A DNA stretch of 9,792 nt from contig DLFY01000280.1 of the NCBI GenBank assembly GCA_002482415.1, forward strand, positions 9,964 to 19,755, in the 5' to 3' direction. Source of the DNA: Phycisphaerales bacterium UBA7708. Its GTDB lineage: Bacteria > Planctomycetota > Phycisphaerae > Sedimentisphaerales > Anaerohalosphaeraceae. The notes beneath the pieces are model-generated. The model did not search any database, was not told the origin of the DNA, and worked only from the letters and a program-made list of their open reading frames with translations. Shown here piece after piece: positions 1-6,162 of this stretch; within the stretch, counting starts at the first letter, position 1, and every line of letters begins with the position of its first letter. The translations under genes were made by a program, and so were the position numbers.

Positions 1-2804
1 GAACCGATGAACAGGCGGCTGCCGTCGTCGGACCGCGTCCAGAACTGATAAAAACCATCTTCCGGGGCATTGTAGTAACCCGTGAATTCCAGCCCAAATC
101 CATCGCCGCGTTTGGCGACAGCAAGGTCAAAGCTGGCGCACTGGCCGCGTTCTTTGGGTTCGGATTTGGCAAAATCCGTCGTCCGGCGGAAATTGCCGAC
201 ATAGAGAACGTAATTCAAGCCGTTCTCAAGACCAGCCACTTCGACAGCGGGATTCAGATTCTTTTTAGTCACCGTCGTGCTGAGCACACTGCTGGGGAAA
301 CATCCGTCCTTGAATGCCCTGACTTTGACGGTTGTGGTTTTATTCACTTCAATCGGTTTTGTATAAAGAGTCGAAGAGGCACCCGGCTCGCTGCCATCGA
401 GAGTATAGACCATTTTTGCGCCGTCATCATCGCATTTGAATTCAACCGCGATAGTATCGAGGAAAACCTGTTGAGAGCTGGTCGGATACGGCATCAGCGT
501 CAGCCGTTTGCCGGGAATGGAAAACGGCCGATCAGCCTTATCAGAACCCCACTGCTTATTCGGCTCAGCACCCATCGTGAAGACCAGCGTACCGCCATTG
601 ATAATATCGGCATGCTGAATCCAGGTCTTGGTGTAAGCTTTGCCGTTCAGCGTTGCAGACTGAATATAGATATTCTTGTCGGAGACATTTTCTGCAACCA
701 CTTTAAAGCTCTTGCCGTTTTCAAGGTTGACAGTGGCAGACGGGAACAGCGGCGTGCCGAAGACATACATCGGCTGGCCGGGACAGACAGGATAGAAACC
801 CATCGCACTGAAGACATACCACGCCGACATCTGTCCGCAGTCATTATTGCCGCAAAGACCATCCGGTTTGTCGGTGTAGAGGGTCTTGACGATTTGAGAC
901 ACCTTTTCCTGCGTCTTCCAGGGAACACCGGCATAGACATACAGGTAGGCATAATTATGGCACGGCTCGTTGCCGTGGGCATACTGACCAATCAGGCCGC
1001 TGACATCGACATGTTCGCGTCCCTGGCGGACAAACAATTCATCCATTCTTTTGATAAAGCCCTCGTCGCCATGCATCAGCTCGATCAGACCTTCGACATC
1101 ATGCGGTGCAAACCAGGTATAATGCCATGAGTTGCCTTCGGTGAATTCGCCGGCTCCGTCGGAAGGAAGATGATCAGGATTGAAATCCGGCTTCCAGGCG
1201 CCATCGACGGTTTTGCCGCGAATGAATCCAATCGAACGGTCAAACAGGTTTCGGTACTGCTGCGACCGGCGTGTAAACAATTCATAATCGTCCGGATGAC
1301 CCAGTTCTTTGGCCATCAGGGCAATGCACCAGTCGTCATAGGCATATTCGGCCGTGCGTGAAACCGACTGCGAATCATCGGTCAGCGAAATATACCCGAG
1401 CGTTTTATATTCATCGAGGCCCTGATGATCCTGCATGGCACTGTGCTTCATGGCGGTAAAGGCCTTGTTCACATCGTAGCCGCGAAGCCCCTTGGCGTAC
1501 GCGTCGGCAATCACCGGAATCGAGTGATACCCAATCATGCACCAGGTTTCGTCGGAAGCCAGTTCCCAGAACGGCAGAATGCCCCGCTGTTCGTATTTGC
1601 CCAGCAGCGAATTGATAAAATCATTGGTCCGTTTCTGTTCGATCAGGGTAAACAGCGGGTGAGCGGCGCGGAACGTATCCCACAGGGAGAACACGGTGTA
1701 ATTCTCGAAGTTGTCGGCCTTGTGGATTTTTTTGTCCATGCCGCGATACTGGCCGTCCACATCCGTAAACAGGTTGGGCGCCAGGCAGCTATGATACAGC
1801 GCCGTATAAAATACGGTCTGATTAGATGTCGGGCCGCCATCCACGGTAATCTTGGACAACTGCTTATTCCAGCTTTCCATGGCGCCATTGCACACCTGCT
1901 GGAAATCCCAGCCGGGGCACTCGGCATCCATATTCTTCGCCGCACCGTCCCAGCTTACCGCCGAAAGTGCAACCTTGACCACCACCACGCGCTCCTGGGT
2001 GGTATCGAAGCGGACATAGCACTGAATGTCTTTGCCTTCGGCCTGTTTGGCGGATTCATCCAGTTTGCGATTGACTGCAATACCGCTCTTGACAAAAGGC
2101 TGCGAGAACCGTGCGACAAAATACAGGAACCGATCCGGAGACCAGCCGCTTTTGCGGACATAGCCGCGGACTTCACGGTCACCGACGATCTCCGCTTTGC
2201 TTTCACGGATATTGGATCCCCCGATGTAATGACCAAGGTCCATAATCACATTGGCTTCTTTGGTAACGGGGAAAGTGTACTGATGCACACCGACACGACG
2301 GGTCGTGGTCAACTTCACATCAATGTCATAATCTTTCAGATAAACACCATAAAAGCCTGCACAAGCCTGCTCCTGCTCATGCGAAAACCGCGAGCGGTAT
2401 CCTTCGTCTGGATTTCGCTTGGAACCGGGTTCAAATTTAGGCTCCCCCGTCGTCGGCATAAACAGAAAGTCGCCCAGGTCGGCACAGCCTGTGCCGTCCA
2501 GATGGGTATGGCTGAATCCCATAATGGATTGGTCGCTGTAGTGATAGCCCGAACACCAGTCCCAGCCATCCGTGCCGGTATCGGGACTGAGCTGCACCAT
2601 CCCGAACGGCACGCAGGCGCCGGGATAGGTATGCCCGTGGCCGCCGGTACCGATCAGGGGATTGACTTTGGCCGCGAGCGGATAGGCCCTGGCACGCTCC
2701 TGAATGGAACTGTCAGCGGATTGGCCCCAAACGGTTGTTCCCGCCAGACCGACCGCTACTGTCAGGACCAGTGCTGCTGCTTTCTGAAAACGTAGGCTTG
2801 TCAT
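1..2804 (-). CDS. Secreted GH92 alpha-mannosidase with CHB_HEX_C-like and PA14 domains (3' end cut by window edge)
   Basis: The reading frame stays open from ATG 2804 to the left edge, giving 934 complete codons with no stop. GAGGAA lies just upstream of the ATG. Residues 1-28 look like a signal peptide (basic start, hydrophobic ALVLTVAVGLAG). GH92 enzymes are calcium-dependent inverting exo-alpha-mannosidases. Family blocks seen: NPLIGTGGHGHTYPGA from residue 48, GFSHTHLDGTG, NYTVFSLWDTFR, FTEGNSWHYTWFAPHD (E556, probable catalytic acid), HGNEPCH (E613) and GLCGNNDCGQMSAW (D655, probable catalytic base). The first acidic position of the usual GN(D/E)DCGQ block is Asn here. Residues about 775-848 resemble a chitobiase C-terminal (FN3-like) domain (DDDGAKMVYSLDGSEPG). 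From about residue 855 a PA14-type module begins (GYYNAPEDGFYQFWTRSDDG), possibly sugar-binding, and runs off the window. It acts on exported alpha-mannosides; linkage specificity cannot be read from the sequence. Confidence 0.93.
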   Translation of the reverse strand, partial: MTSLRFQKAAALVLTVAVGLAGTTVWGQSADSSIQERARAYPLAAKVNPLIGTGGHGHTYPGACVPFGMVQLSPDTGTDGWDWCSGYHYSDQSIMGFSHTHLDGTGCADLGDFLFMPTTGEPKFEPGSKRNPDEGYRSRFSHEQEQACAGFYGVYLKDYDIDVKLTTTRRVGVHQYTFPVTKEANVIMDLGHYIGGSNIRESKAEIVGDREVRGYVRKSGWSPDRFLYFVARFSQPFVKSGIAVNRKLDESAKQAEGKDIQCYVRFDTTQERVVVVKVALSAVSWDGAAKNMDAECPGWDFQQVCNGAMESWNKQLSKITVDGGPTSNQTVFYTALYHSCLAPNLFTDVDGQYRGMDKKIHKADNFENYTVFSLWDTFRAAHPLFTLIEQKRTNDFINSLLGKYEQRGILPFWELASDETWCMIGYHSIPVIADAYAKGLRGYDVNKAFTAMKHSAMQDHQGLDEYKTLGYISLTDDSQSVSRTAEYAYDDWCIALMAKELGHPDDYELFTRRSQQYRNLFDRSIGFIRGKTVDGAWKPDFNPDHLPSDGAGEFTEGNSWHYTWFAPHDVEGLIELMHGDEGFIKRMDELFVRQGREHVDVSGLIGQYAHGNEPCHNYAYLYVYAGVPWKTQEKVSQIVKTLYTDKPDGLCGNNDCGQMSAWYVFSAMGFYPVCPGQPMYVFGTPLFPSATVNLENGKSFKVVAENVSDKNIYIQSATLNGKAYTKTWIQHADIINGGTLVFTMGAEPNKQWGSDKADRPFSIPGKRLTLMPYPTSSQQVFLDTIAVEFKCDDDGAKMVYTLDGSEPGASSTLYTKPIEVNKTTTVKVRAFKDGCFPSSVLSTTVTKKNLNPAVEVAGLENGLNYVLYVGNFRRTTDFAKSEPKERGQCASFDLAVAKRGDGFGLEFTGYYNAPEDGFYQFWTRSDDGSRLFIG

Positions 2805-2915
2805 CTTGATTTCCTCACAATTAAATTAGTTCCCTGTTCTATTGCTCTATGTCACGCGATTCCATGCGATACCATCATTTGATGCCAAGGCTGCTTTGAT
2901 TCATAAGATTGGATA

Positions 2916-2927
2916 ATTGCACCCAAT
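2916..2927. promoter_or_regulatory. Candidate operator half-pair, copy 1 (ATTG-N4-CAAT)
   Basis: ATTGCACCCAAT is a 4+4 palindrome around a 4-base spacer. It matches the second copy at 2990-3001 at 11 of 12 bases. It would lie roughly 22-33 bases downstream of the predicted GH92 transcription start, a typical repressor position. The regulator is unknown. Confidence 0.3.
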
Positions 2928-2948
2928 GGAAATGGCATCGATCCTATT

Positions 2949-2982
2949 TTTATGATTCTAACACATAAAACCTTTTCGTAAA
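2949..2982 (-). promoter_or_regulatory. Candidate promoter for the GH92 gene
   Basis: On the minus strand, TTTACG (2982-2977) is followed after 16 bases by TAGAAT (2960-2955). TGT directly precedes the hexamer, giving an extended -10 (TGnTAGAAT). Transcription would begin near 2949 and leave an untranslated leader of about 145 bases before the GH92 ATG. Support is motif match and position only; the -35 is weak. Confidence 0.35.
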
Positions 2983-2989
2983 TTGTATT

Positions 2990-3001
2990 ATTGTACCCAA
3001 T
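2990..3001. promoter_or_regulatory. Candidate operator half-pair, copy 2 (ATTG-N4-CAAT)
   Basis: ATTGTACCCAAT differs from the copy at 2916-2927 at one spacer base. The two starts are 74 bases apart, close to seven helical turns, so both would face the same side of the DNA. This copy lies just upstream of the -35 of the predicted GH92 promoter and about 70 bases before the predicted start of the divergent LarA-like gene, so one protein could affect both directions. Confidence 0.3.
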
Positions 3002-3038
3002 CCCTCTCTTTTGTAACATCTTCAAATGCTTTATTTCA

Positions 3039-3067
3039 TTGCCTGCGGAGTAAAGACCCTATATCAT
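3039..3067 (+). promoter_or_regulatory. Candidate promoter for the LarA-like gene
   Basis: TTGCCT (3039-3044), a 17-base spacer and TATCAT (3062-3067) form a sigma70-type pair. The predicted start near 3074 gives a leader of about 30 bases that includes the GGAG ribosome binding site before ATG 3104. Confidence 0.4.
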
Positions 3068-3103
3068 ATCAATTCCTGATAACCAGTGTCCGGAGTATAG
3101 TAG

Positions 3104-4393
3104 ATGCAGATTGCGATTCATTATGGCCAGACCACCCTGCCCCTAAGGATACCCGAGGAGAATTGTGCGGGCTTGATAATTCCCTGTCAGGAACAAATTC
3201 ATCCCGGGCGGAATCAGGAACTCTTGTCGGCGGCTATCGAGGCATATTCCACCCCTTTTCAGAGCCAGATACATAACCAAAGGCTCTGTATTCTGCTGCC
3301 GGATGCGACACGCGATTTGCCGGTTGTCGATTGCCTTGCCGCAGTTGCCCCCCTGCTTCAAAAAGCCGCTTCCATCCGATTCATCCTGTGCACAGGCACC
3401 CATCCGGCAAAAACACAAGGCAATCTCGTCCTGTGTGACCAGGTTCGTCGGATATGCCGGACCGCCGGCCTTCACATCTGCGACATCATGGTTCATGACT
3501 GCCAGGATGCAGACTTTATCGACATCGGCATCACCCGGCGCGGCACTGCCGTACGCTGCAATGCCGCCATCCGGGACACAGACATTTTTCTGGTCCTCAG
3601 CGACGTCAAGCCGCATTACTTTGCAGGCTATTCCAACCCGGTCAAGAATTTTGTTCCAGGCATCTGCGATTATGAAACCGCGCGCGGCAATCATAGCCTC
3701 ACGCTCGATGCCGCCAGCGGATTTTGTGCCCACCCCTATCACCCAAATCCTGCCCGCCACAATCAGCCGCTCGCCGCCGACCAGGTTGAGGCCATGGAGC
3801 AAATCGTGCAGGGAAGACCTGTTTATGCACTGACAACCATCAGTTCGCATCGGGCGATTCAATGGGCGGCATTGGGCCCTGTCCAGGAAGTCTGCGCCAA
3901 AGCCTTTGCACAGGCGGACCAATTGAACCTGCACATCATCGATCCTGTCCAACGACTGATTGTCAGCCCCGGCGGACACCCCAATGATATGGATTTGTAT
4001 ATCGCCCAGCGTGCATTGGAACTGACCGAACAGGCCGTCATCGATGGCGGCGAAATCCTGTTCTGCTCAGCCTGCCGGCACGGCATTGGGCCGGCCAACT
4101 CCATGGACCATTTCTGGAACCTGCTGACCCTGCCCCTCGATCAGGTATATCAGGCTGTGCAGGGCCGGTATAAAATGTTCAGCCACAAACCCTATCGTTT
4201 CGCCAAACTCATCCAGCGATTGCGAAAGCTATGGGTCTATTCCGAGCTGGCCGATGACTCCATTCTCGCAGCCCACATGCAGCCGACACACCATCCTCAG
4301 CAAGTCGTGGACGGCTGGATACAGGACAATCCCCAAGTCCGAATCCTGGTCATCGATGGCGCCAATAAAATCGGCATCAAAAGACATACCTGA
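3104..4393 (+). CDS. LarA-family (nickel-pincer lactate racemase-like, DUF2088) protein
   Basis: This is a 429-aa protein without signal peptide, so cytoplasmic. GGAG upstream supports ATG 3104. LarA enzymes racemise or epimerise 2-hydroxy acids by hydride transfer to a nickel-pincer (NPN) cofactor bound to Lys and His. Spacing matches my memory of Lactobacillus plantarum LarA: DATRDLP gives D67 and R70 (D72/R75), GTH gives H100 (H108), PHYFAGYSNPVK gives H171 and K181 (H174/K184), and NH gives H197 (H200). The cofactor ligands and both catalytic histidines therefore appear present. Differences are seen on the substrate side: the usual GGRK is NPVK, and the block equivalent to YQAQK is YIAQR (299-303), replacing the Gln and Lys thought to hold the lactate carboxylate. 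No larB, larC or larE lies nearby, so the cofactor must be made elsewhere. The gene is divergent from the GH92 gene. The substrate is probably a 2-hydroxy acid other than lactate; this is inference. Confidence 0.85.
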   Translation: MQIAIHYGQTTLPLRIPEENCAGLIIPCQEQIHPGRNQELLSAAIEAYSTPFQSQIHNQRLCILLPDATRDLPVVDCLAAVAPLLQKAASIRFILCTGTHPAKTQGNLVLCDQVRRICRTAGLHICDIMVHDCQDADFIDIGITRRGTAVRCNAAIRDTDIFLVLSDVKPHYFAGYSNPVKNFVPGICDYETARGNHSLTLDAASGFCAHPYHPNPARHNQPLAADQVEAMEQIVQGRPVYALTTISSHRAIQWAALGPVQEVCAKAFAQADQLNLHIIDPVQRLIVSPGGHPNDMDLYIAQRALELTEQAVIDGGEILFCSACRHGIGPANSMDHFWNLLTLPLDQVYQAVQGRYKMFSHKPYRFAKLIQRLRKLWVYSELADDSILAAHMQPTHHPQQVVDGWIQDNPQVRILVIDGANKIGIKRHT

Positions 4394-4437
4394 TACAGAT
4401 AACAACAATCCAGGCATTTCATAACCGACCTCTCCTC

Positions 4438-4466
4438 TTGACATATTATTAGTTTTCTATTAAATA
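4438..4466 (+). promoter_or_regulatory. Near-consensus sigma70 promoter for the membrane protein gene
   Basis: TTGACA (4438-4443) is a perfect -35. It is followed by exactly 17 bases and TAAATA (4461-4466), in an AT-rich stretch. A start near 4473 puts the AAGGAA ribosome binding site (about 4484-4489) and ATG 4498 directly downstream. This is the best -35/-10 pair seen in the window and suggests transcription separate from the LarA-like gene. Confidence 0.6.
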
Positions 4467-4497
4467 GGTCAAACTTTTGTATTAAGGAACACCAAAA

Positions 4498-5142
4498 ATG
4501 CCTAATAAACACAGATTAGCCGTACAGACGCTTACACGGTTTTCCCTGTATACCCTCGGGATGCTGGCTGGTTTGGCATCTCTGCCGCACCTGGTGGAAC
4601 CCGGCGACTTCGTACTTTTCTCTGAAAATGGCCCCATTGAATGGCTTCAGTTTGCCCTGATGGGACAAGCGGCGGTTATCTTCGGCATTGGAGCATGGAA
4701 GGAACCTCCAATGCGATGTCTGTTTACACAATTCAGTGTTGTTTCTGCCATTGCCGCAATCCGCGAAATGGACGGCATTTTTGATCGAATCCCCGTGATC
4801 AGATGGGAAATCCCCGCAGCGGGATTACTGATCTTTGCCATCGGGTATTCCTGGCGTCATCGAGCAACCCTCGGCCCGCAAGTCGATTACTTTGTCCGCA
4901 CGGCCCCATTCGGAGTTTTATGGGCAGGTTTTATCGTTATCGCACTAATCGCTCAGTTAGTTGGCCACGGTCGGTTTCTGGAATTGGTCATGGGCGACGA
5001 TTATCATCGTGATTATAAACGTGTAATCGAAGAAATTACCGAACTATTTGGGTACCTGATTTTCCTGCTGGGTGCGATTGAAACAGTCCTGTTTGACGAT
5101 AAAGACCACCGAAACTCAAGCCATTTGGGCAATGGGCAATAA
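4498..5142 (+). CDS. Polytopic inner-membrane protein, function unknown
   Basis: This 214-aa protein is not one I can name. AAGGAA precedes ATG 4498 by about 8 bases. Hydrophobic segments suited to membrane helices lie near residues 13-30, 48-66, 74-88 (weak), 105-121, 136-156 and 183-199, giving five or six spans. Acidic motifs flank the helices: ENGPIEWLQ (43-51), REMDGIFDR (89-97), and GDDYHRDYKRVIEEITELFG (166-185) entering the last helix. The layout recalls small uncharacterised membrane proteins with an E-x-G-x-x-E-W-L start to helix 2 and a Glu-rich entry to the last helix, but I cannot assign a family with confidence. The C-terminal tail (200-214) is hydrophilic. The gene has its own promoter upstream and a likely terminator overlapping its stop codon, so it is probably monocistronic. 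Confidence 0.85.
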   Translation: MPNKHRLAVQTLTRFSLYTLGMLAGLASLPHLVEPGDFVLFSENGPIEWLQFALMGQAAVIFGIGAWKEPPMRCLFTQFSVVSAIAAIREMDGIFDRIPVIRWEIPAAGLLIFAIGYSWRHRATLGPQVDYFVRTAPFGVLWAGFIVIALIAQLVGHGRFLELVMGDDYHRDYKRVIEEITELFGYLIFLLGAIETVLFDDKDHRNSSHLGNGQ

Positions 5143-5171
5143 CAGACGCTTGTCTCCGAATTGCCTATTTT
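5134..5171 (+). terminator. Probable intrinsic terminator of the membrane protein gene
   Basis: GGGCAAT (5134-5140) pairs with ATTGCCT (5160-5166), with one G-U pair. AGAC (5144-5147) and GTCT (5152-5155) form an inner helix with a GCTT loop. ATTTT follows the stem. The hairpin overlaps the TAA of the gene. The stem is broken by an internal loop and the T run is short, so strength is uncertain. Confidence 0.45.
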
Positions 5172-5201
5172 GACCTCTAAACAGAATTTCGGGAATTTCA
5201 C

Positions 5202-5231
5202 TTGACTTCGGGCTTGCTTTTCCGACATAAT
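5202..5231 (+). promoter_or_regulatory. Candidate promoter inside the 5143-5459 intergenic region
   Basis: TTGACT (5202-5207), an 18-base spacer and CATAAT (5226-5231) each differ from consensus by one base. A start near 5238 would produce an RNA that runs through the foldable segment and the 14-bp hairpin, and possibly into the acetyltransferase gene at 5460. It could equally serve a free-standing small RNA. Confidence 0.5.
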
Positions 5232-5241
5232 ACAGAAAATT

Positions 5242-5370
5242 ATGAATACTGCTTATTGTTCCAATTCGTTCAGAGCACAAAGCGGCATGGCCGCGGCGAT
5301 TATGCTGCGCTCCAAGGCGCTCGTACTTGCTTCGGTACTGGCTATTTCATACGGGAGAAAACCGCTCTGA
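5242..5370 (+). CDS. Possible 42-aa small ORF, hypothetical
   Basis: ATG 5242 opens 42 codons ending at TGA 5370. The peptide has a polar start (MNTAYCSNSFRAQSG), a hydrophobic middle with two basic residues (MAAAIMLRSKALVLASVLAI) and a basic end (SYGRKPL), so it could be a tiny membrane peptide or leader peptide. The predicted transcription start lies only about 4 bases before the ATG and there is no Shine-Dalgarno sequence, so translation would have to be nearly leaderless. The same bases are also those of the structured RNA candidate, which may be the real reason for their composition. Confidence 0.2.
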   Translation: MNTAYCSNSFRAQSGMAAAIMLRSKALVLASVLAISYGRKPL

Positions 5371-5399
5371 TATCAGGACAATAAAGTAATCGAATACTA

Positions 5400-5437
5400 A
5401 AAGGCCTTTCAGAGCAAGACAGTTCTGAAAGGCCTTT
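5400..5437. terminator. Perfect 14-bp hairpin, terminator-like but without a T run
   Basis: AAAGGCCTTTCAGA (5400-5413) and TCTGAAAGGCCTTT (5424-5437) are exact reverse complements around a 10-base loop. AAAGGCCTTT is itself a 10-bp palindrome. CTCATTTACTG follows on the plus strand, a poor U-tract. The right arm ends 22 bases before the ATG of the acetyltransferase gene. It may be a terminator or attenuator, an RNA-processing signal or a protein-binding site. Confidence 0.5.
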
Positions 5438-5459
5438 CTCATTTACTGAAAGAAATACT

Positions 5460-6041
5460 ATGAACAGCACAATCAAGAACACAGCAATGGCAAACAGTCG
5501 AACCCATGTTTTGAAAAATGGCGAGGTTCTCCTGGTCCGCCCGGCGGTAAGGGAAGATACGGCGGAAGTGATGGAGTTCTTCGCCTCCGTATTTGCACAG
5601 GACACCGAGATGCTGGCGATTTATGACGAGTCGCCGGAGTCATTTACCATGGAAGCCCTGTGGCGGCGTCTGAATCGCTATCAGACTGCCAACAACGGCT
5701 TGCTGCTGACGGCATGGCTGGACGACAAGATCATCGGCATCGCCGAGATATCCTGCGATATGCAAGCCGCGGGGACATACTCGGGCCGGGTGGGCGTCAG
5801 CGTCCTTGCGGACTATCGCGGGCGGGGTGTCGGCAGTGCATTGATGTACTCTCTGATTGGCTGGGCCAGGAACCATCCGACCCTCGAAATGCTGACACTG
5901 ACCGTACCGGCCGACAACCGGATTGCCCGGCTGCTGTATGAAAAAACAGGCTTCCAGGAAGAAGGACGCCTCACCAAAGCCACGCAATCCGCAGACGGCC
6001 AGTTTATCGATGCGATTATGATGTATAAATTCGTGAAATAA
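5460..6041 (+). CDS. GNAT-family N-acetyltransferase
   Basis: This 193-aa cytoplasmic enzyme has the length of a single GNAT domain. GNAT enzymes move an acetyl group from acetyl-CoA to an amine. The first strand (VLLVRPAVREDTAEV, 23-37) is typical. Motif A is VGVSVLADYRGRGVGSALM (111-129), where RGRGVG (120-125) is the Q/RxxGxG/A pyrophosphate-binding loop. Motif B follows as NRIARLLYEKTGF (153-165), with N153 and Y160 in usual places, and the C-terminal strand is FIDAIMMYKF. The NRIARLLYEKTGFQEEG pattern resembles RimJ/RimL- or PhnO-like acetyltransferases, but the substrate cannot be told. The ribosome binding site before ATG 5460 is weak (GAAAGAA). ATG 5487 is an alternative start without a better site. 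The hairpin at 5400-5437 is close enough to affect transcription or translation. Confidence 0.9.
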   Translation: MNSTIKNTAMANSRTHVLKNGEVLLVRPAVREDTAEVMEFFASVFAQDTEMLAIYDESPESFTMEALWRRLNRYQTANNGLLLTAWLDDKIIGIAEISCDMQAAGTYSGRVGVSVLADYRGRGVGSALMYSLIGWARNHPTLEMLTLTVPADNRIARLLYEKTGFQEEGRLTKATQSADGQFIDAIMMYKFVK

Positions 6042-6059
6042 CCTGTCAAGAAATTTCAT

Positions 6060-6089
6060 TTGGCCCTAACACGGTCCATTTTGTATAAT
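6060..6089 (+). promoter_or_regulatory. Promoter for the LamG-GH43-dockerin gene
   Basis: A perfect -10, TATAAT (6084-6089), is preceded after 18 bases by TTGGCC (6060-6065), a weaker -35. Transcription would start near 6096, giving a leader of about 67 bases before ATG 6163. Confidence 0.5.
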
Positions 6090-6162
6090 ACGTATTGTGA
6101 CAGGGTAAATCCTGTATTTGTGTGTATCAGATAGTCAATATACCGTATTAGGCGGGATTTCT

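Larger units (their letters stand above)
5238..5440 (+). ncRNA. Candidate structured RNA: leader of the acetyltransferase gene or free small RNA
   Basis: The span runs from the predicted start to the end of a perfect hairpin. Its middle is GC-rich between AT-rich flanks and can form several hairpins: GCGGC/GCCGC (5282-5294), GCGC/GCGC (5307-5320) and GTAC/GTAC (5323-5338). A 7-bp closing helix is possible between TCAGAGC (5270-5276) and GCTCTGA (5364-5370). The same TCAGAGC recurs at 5409-5415 across the hairpin's left arm and loop, so GCTCTGA could pair with either copy. That is the arrangement of an attenuator or riboswitch expression platform. I do not recognise the TPP, SAM-I, cobalamin, c-di-GMP-I, fluoride or guanidine aptamer signatures. 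Short helices can arise by chance, so the RNA call is tentative. Confidence 0.3.

Noticed and set aside
1425..2795. Long plus-strand open frame (456 codons) opposite the mannosidase gene
   Set aside because: It is wholly antisense to a gene with clear GH92 motifs, its translation shows no domain, and low stop frequency opposite GC-rich coding DNA explains it.
3143..3979. Minus-strand open frame of 278 codons opposite the LarA-like gene
   Set aside because: The plus strand carries conserved LarA motifs throughout; the antisense translation shows no recognisable family.
5134..5459. Integron attC site, tRNA or known riboswitch in the palindrome-rich intergenic region
   Set aside because: No GTTRRRY/RYYYAAC core, no T-loop GTTCGA pattern with acceptor pairing, and no signature of the common aptamers that I can recall.
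6118..6162. Upstream TTG start for the LamG-GH43 protein
   Set aside because: It would put 15 polar residues before the signal peptide. ATG 6163 has AGGCGGGA at good spacing and starts directly into the signal peptide.
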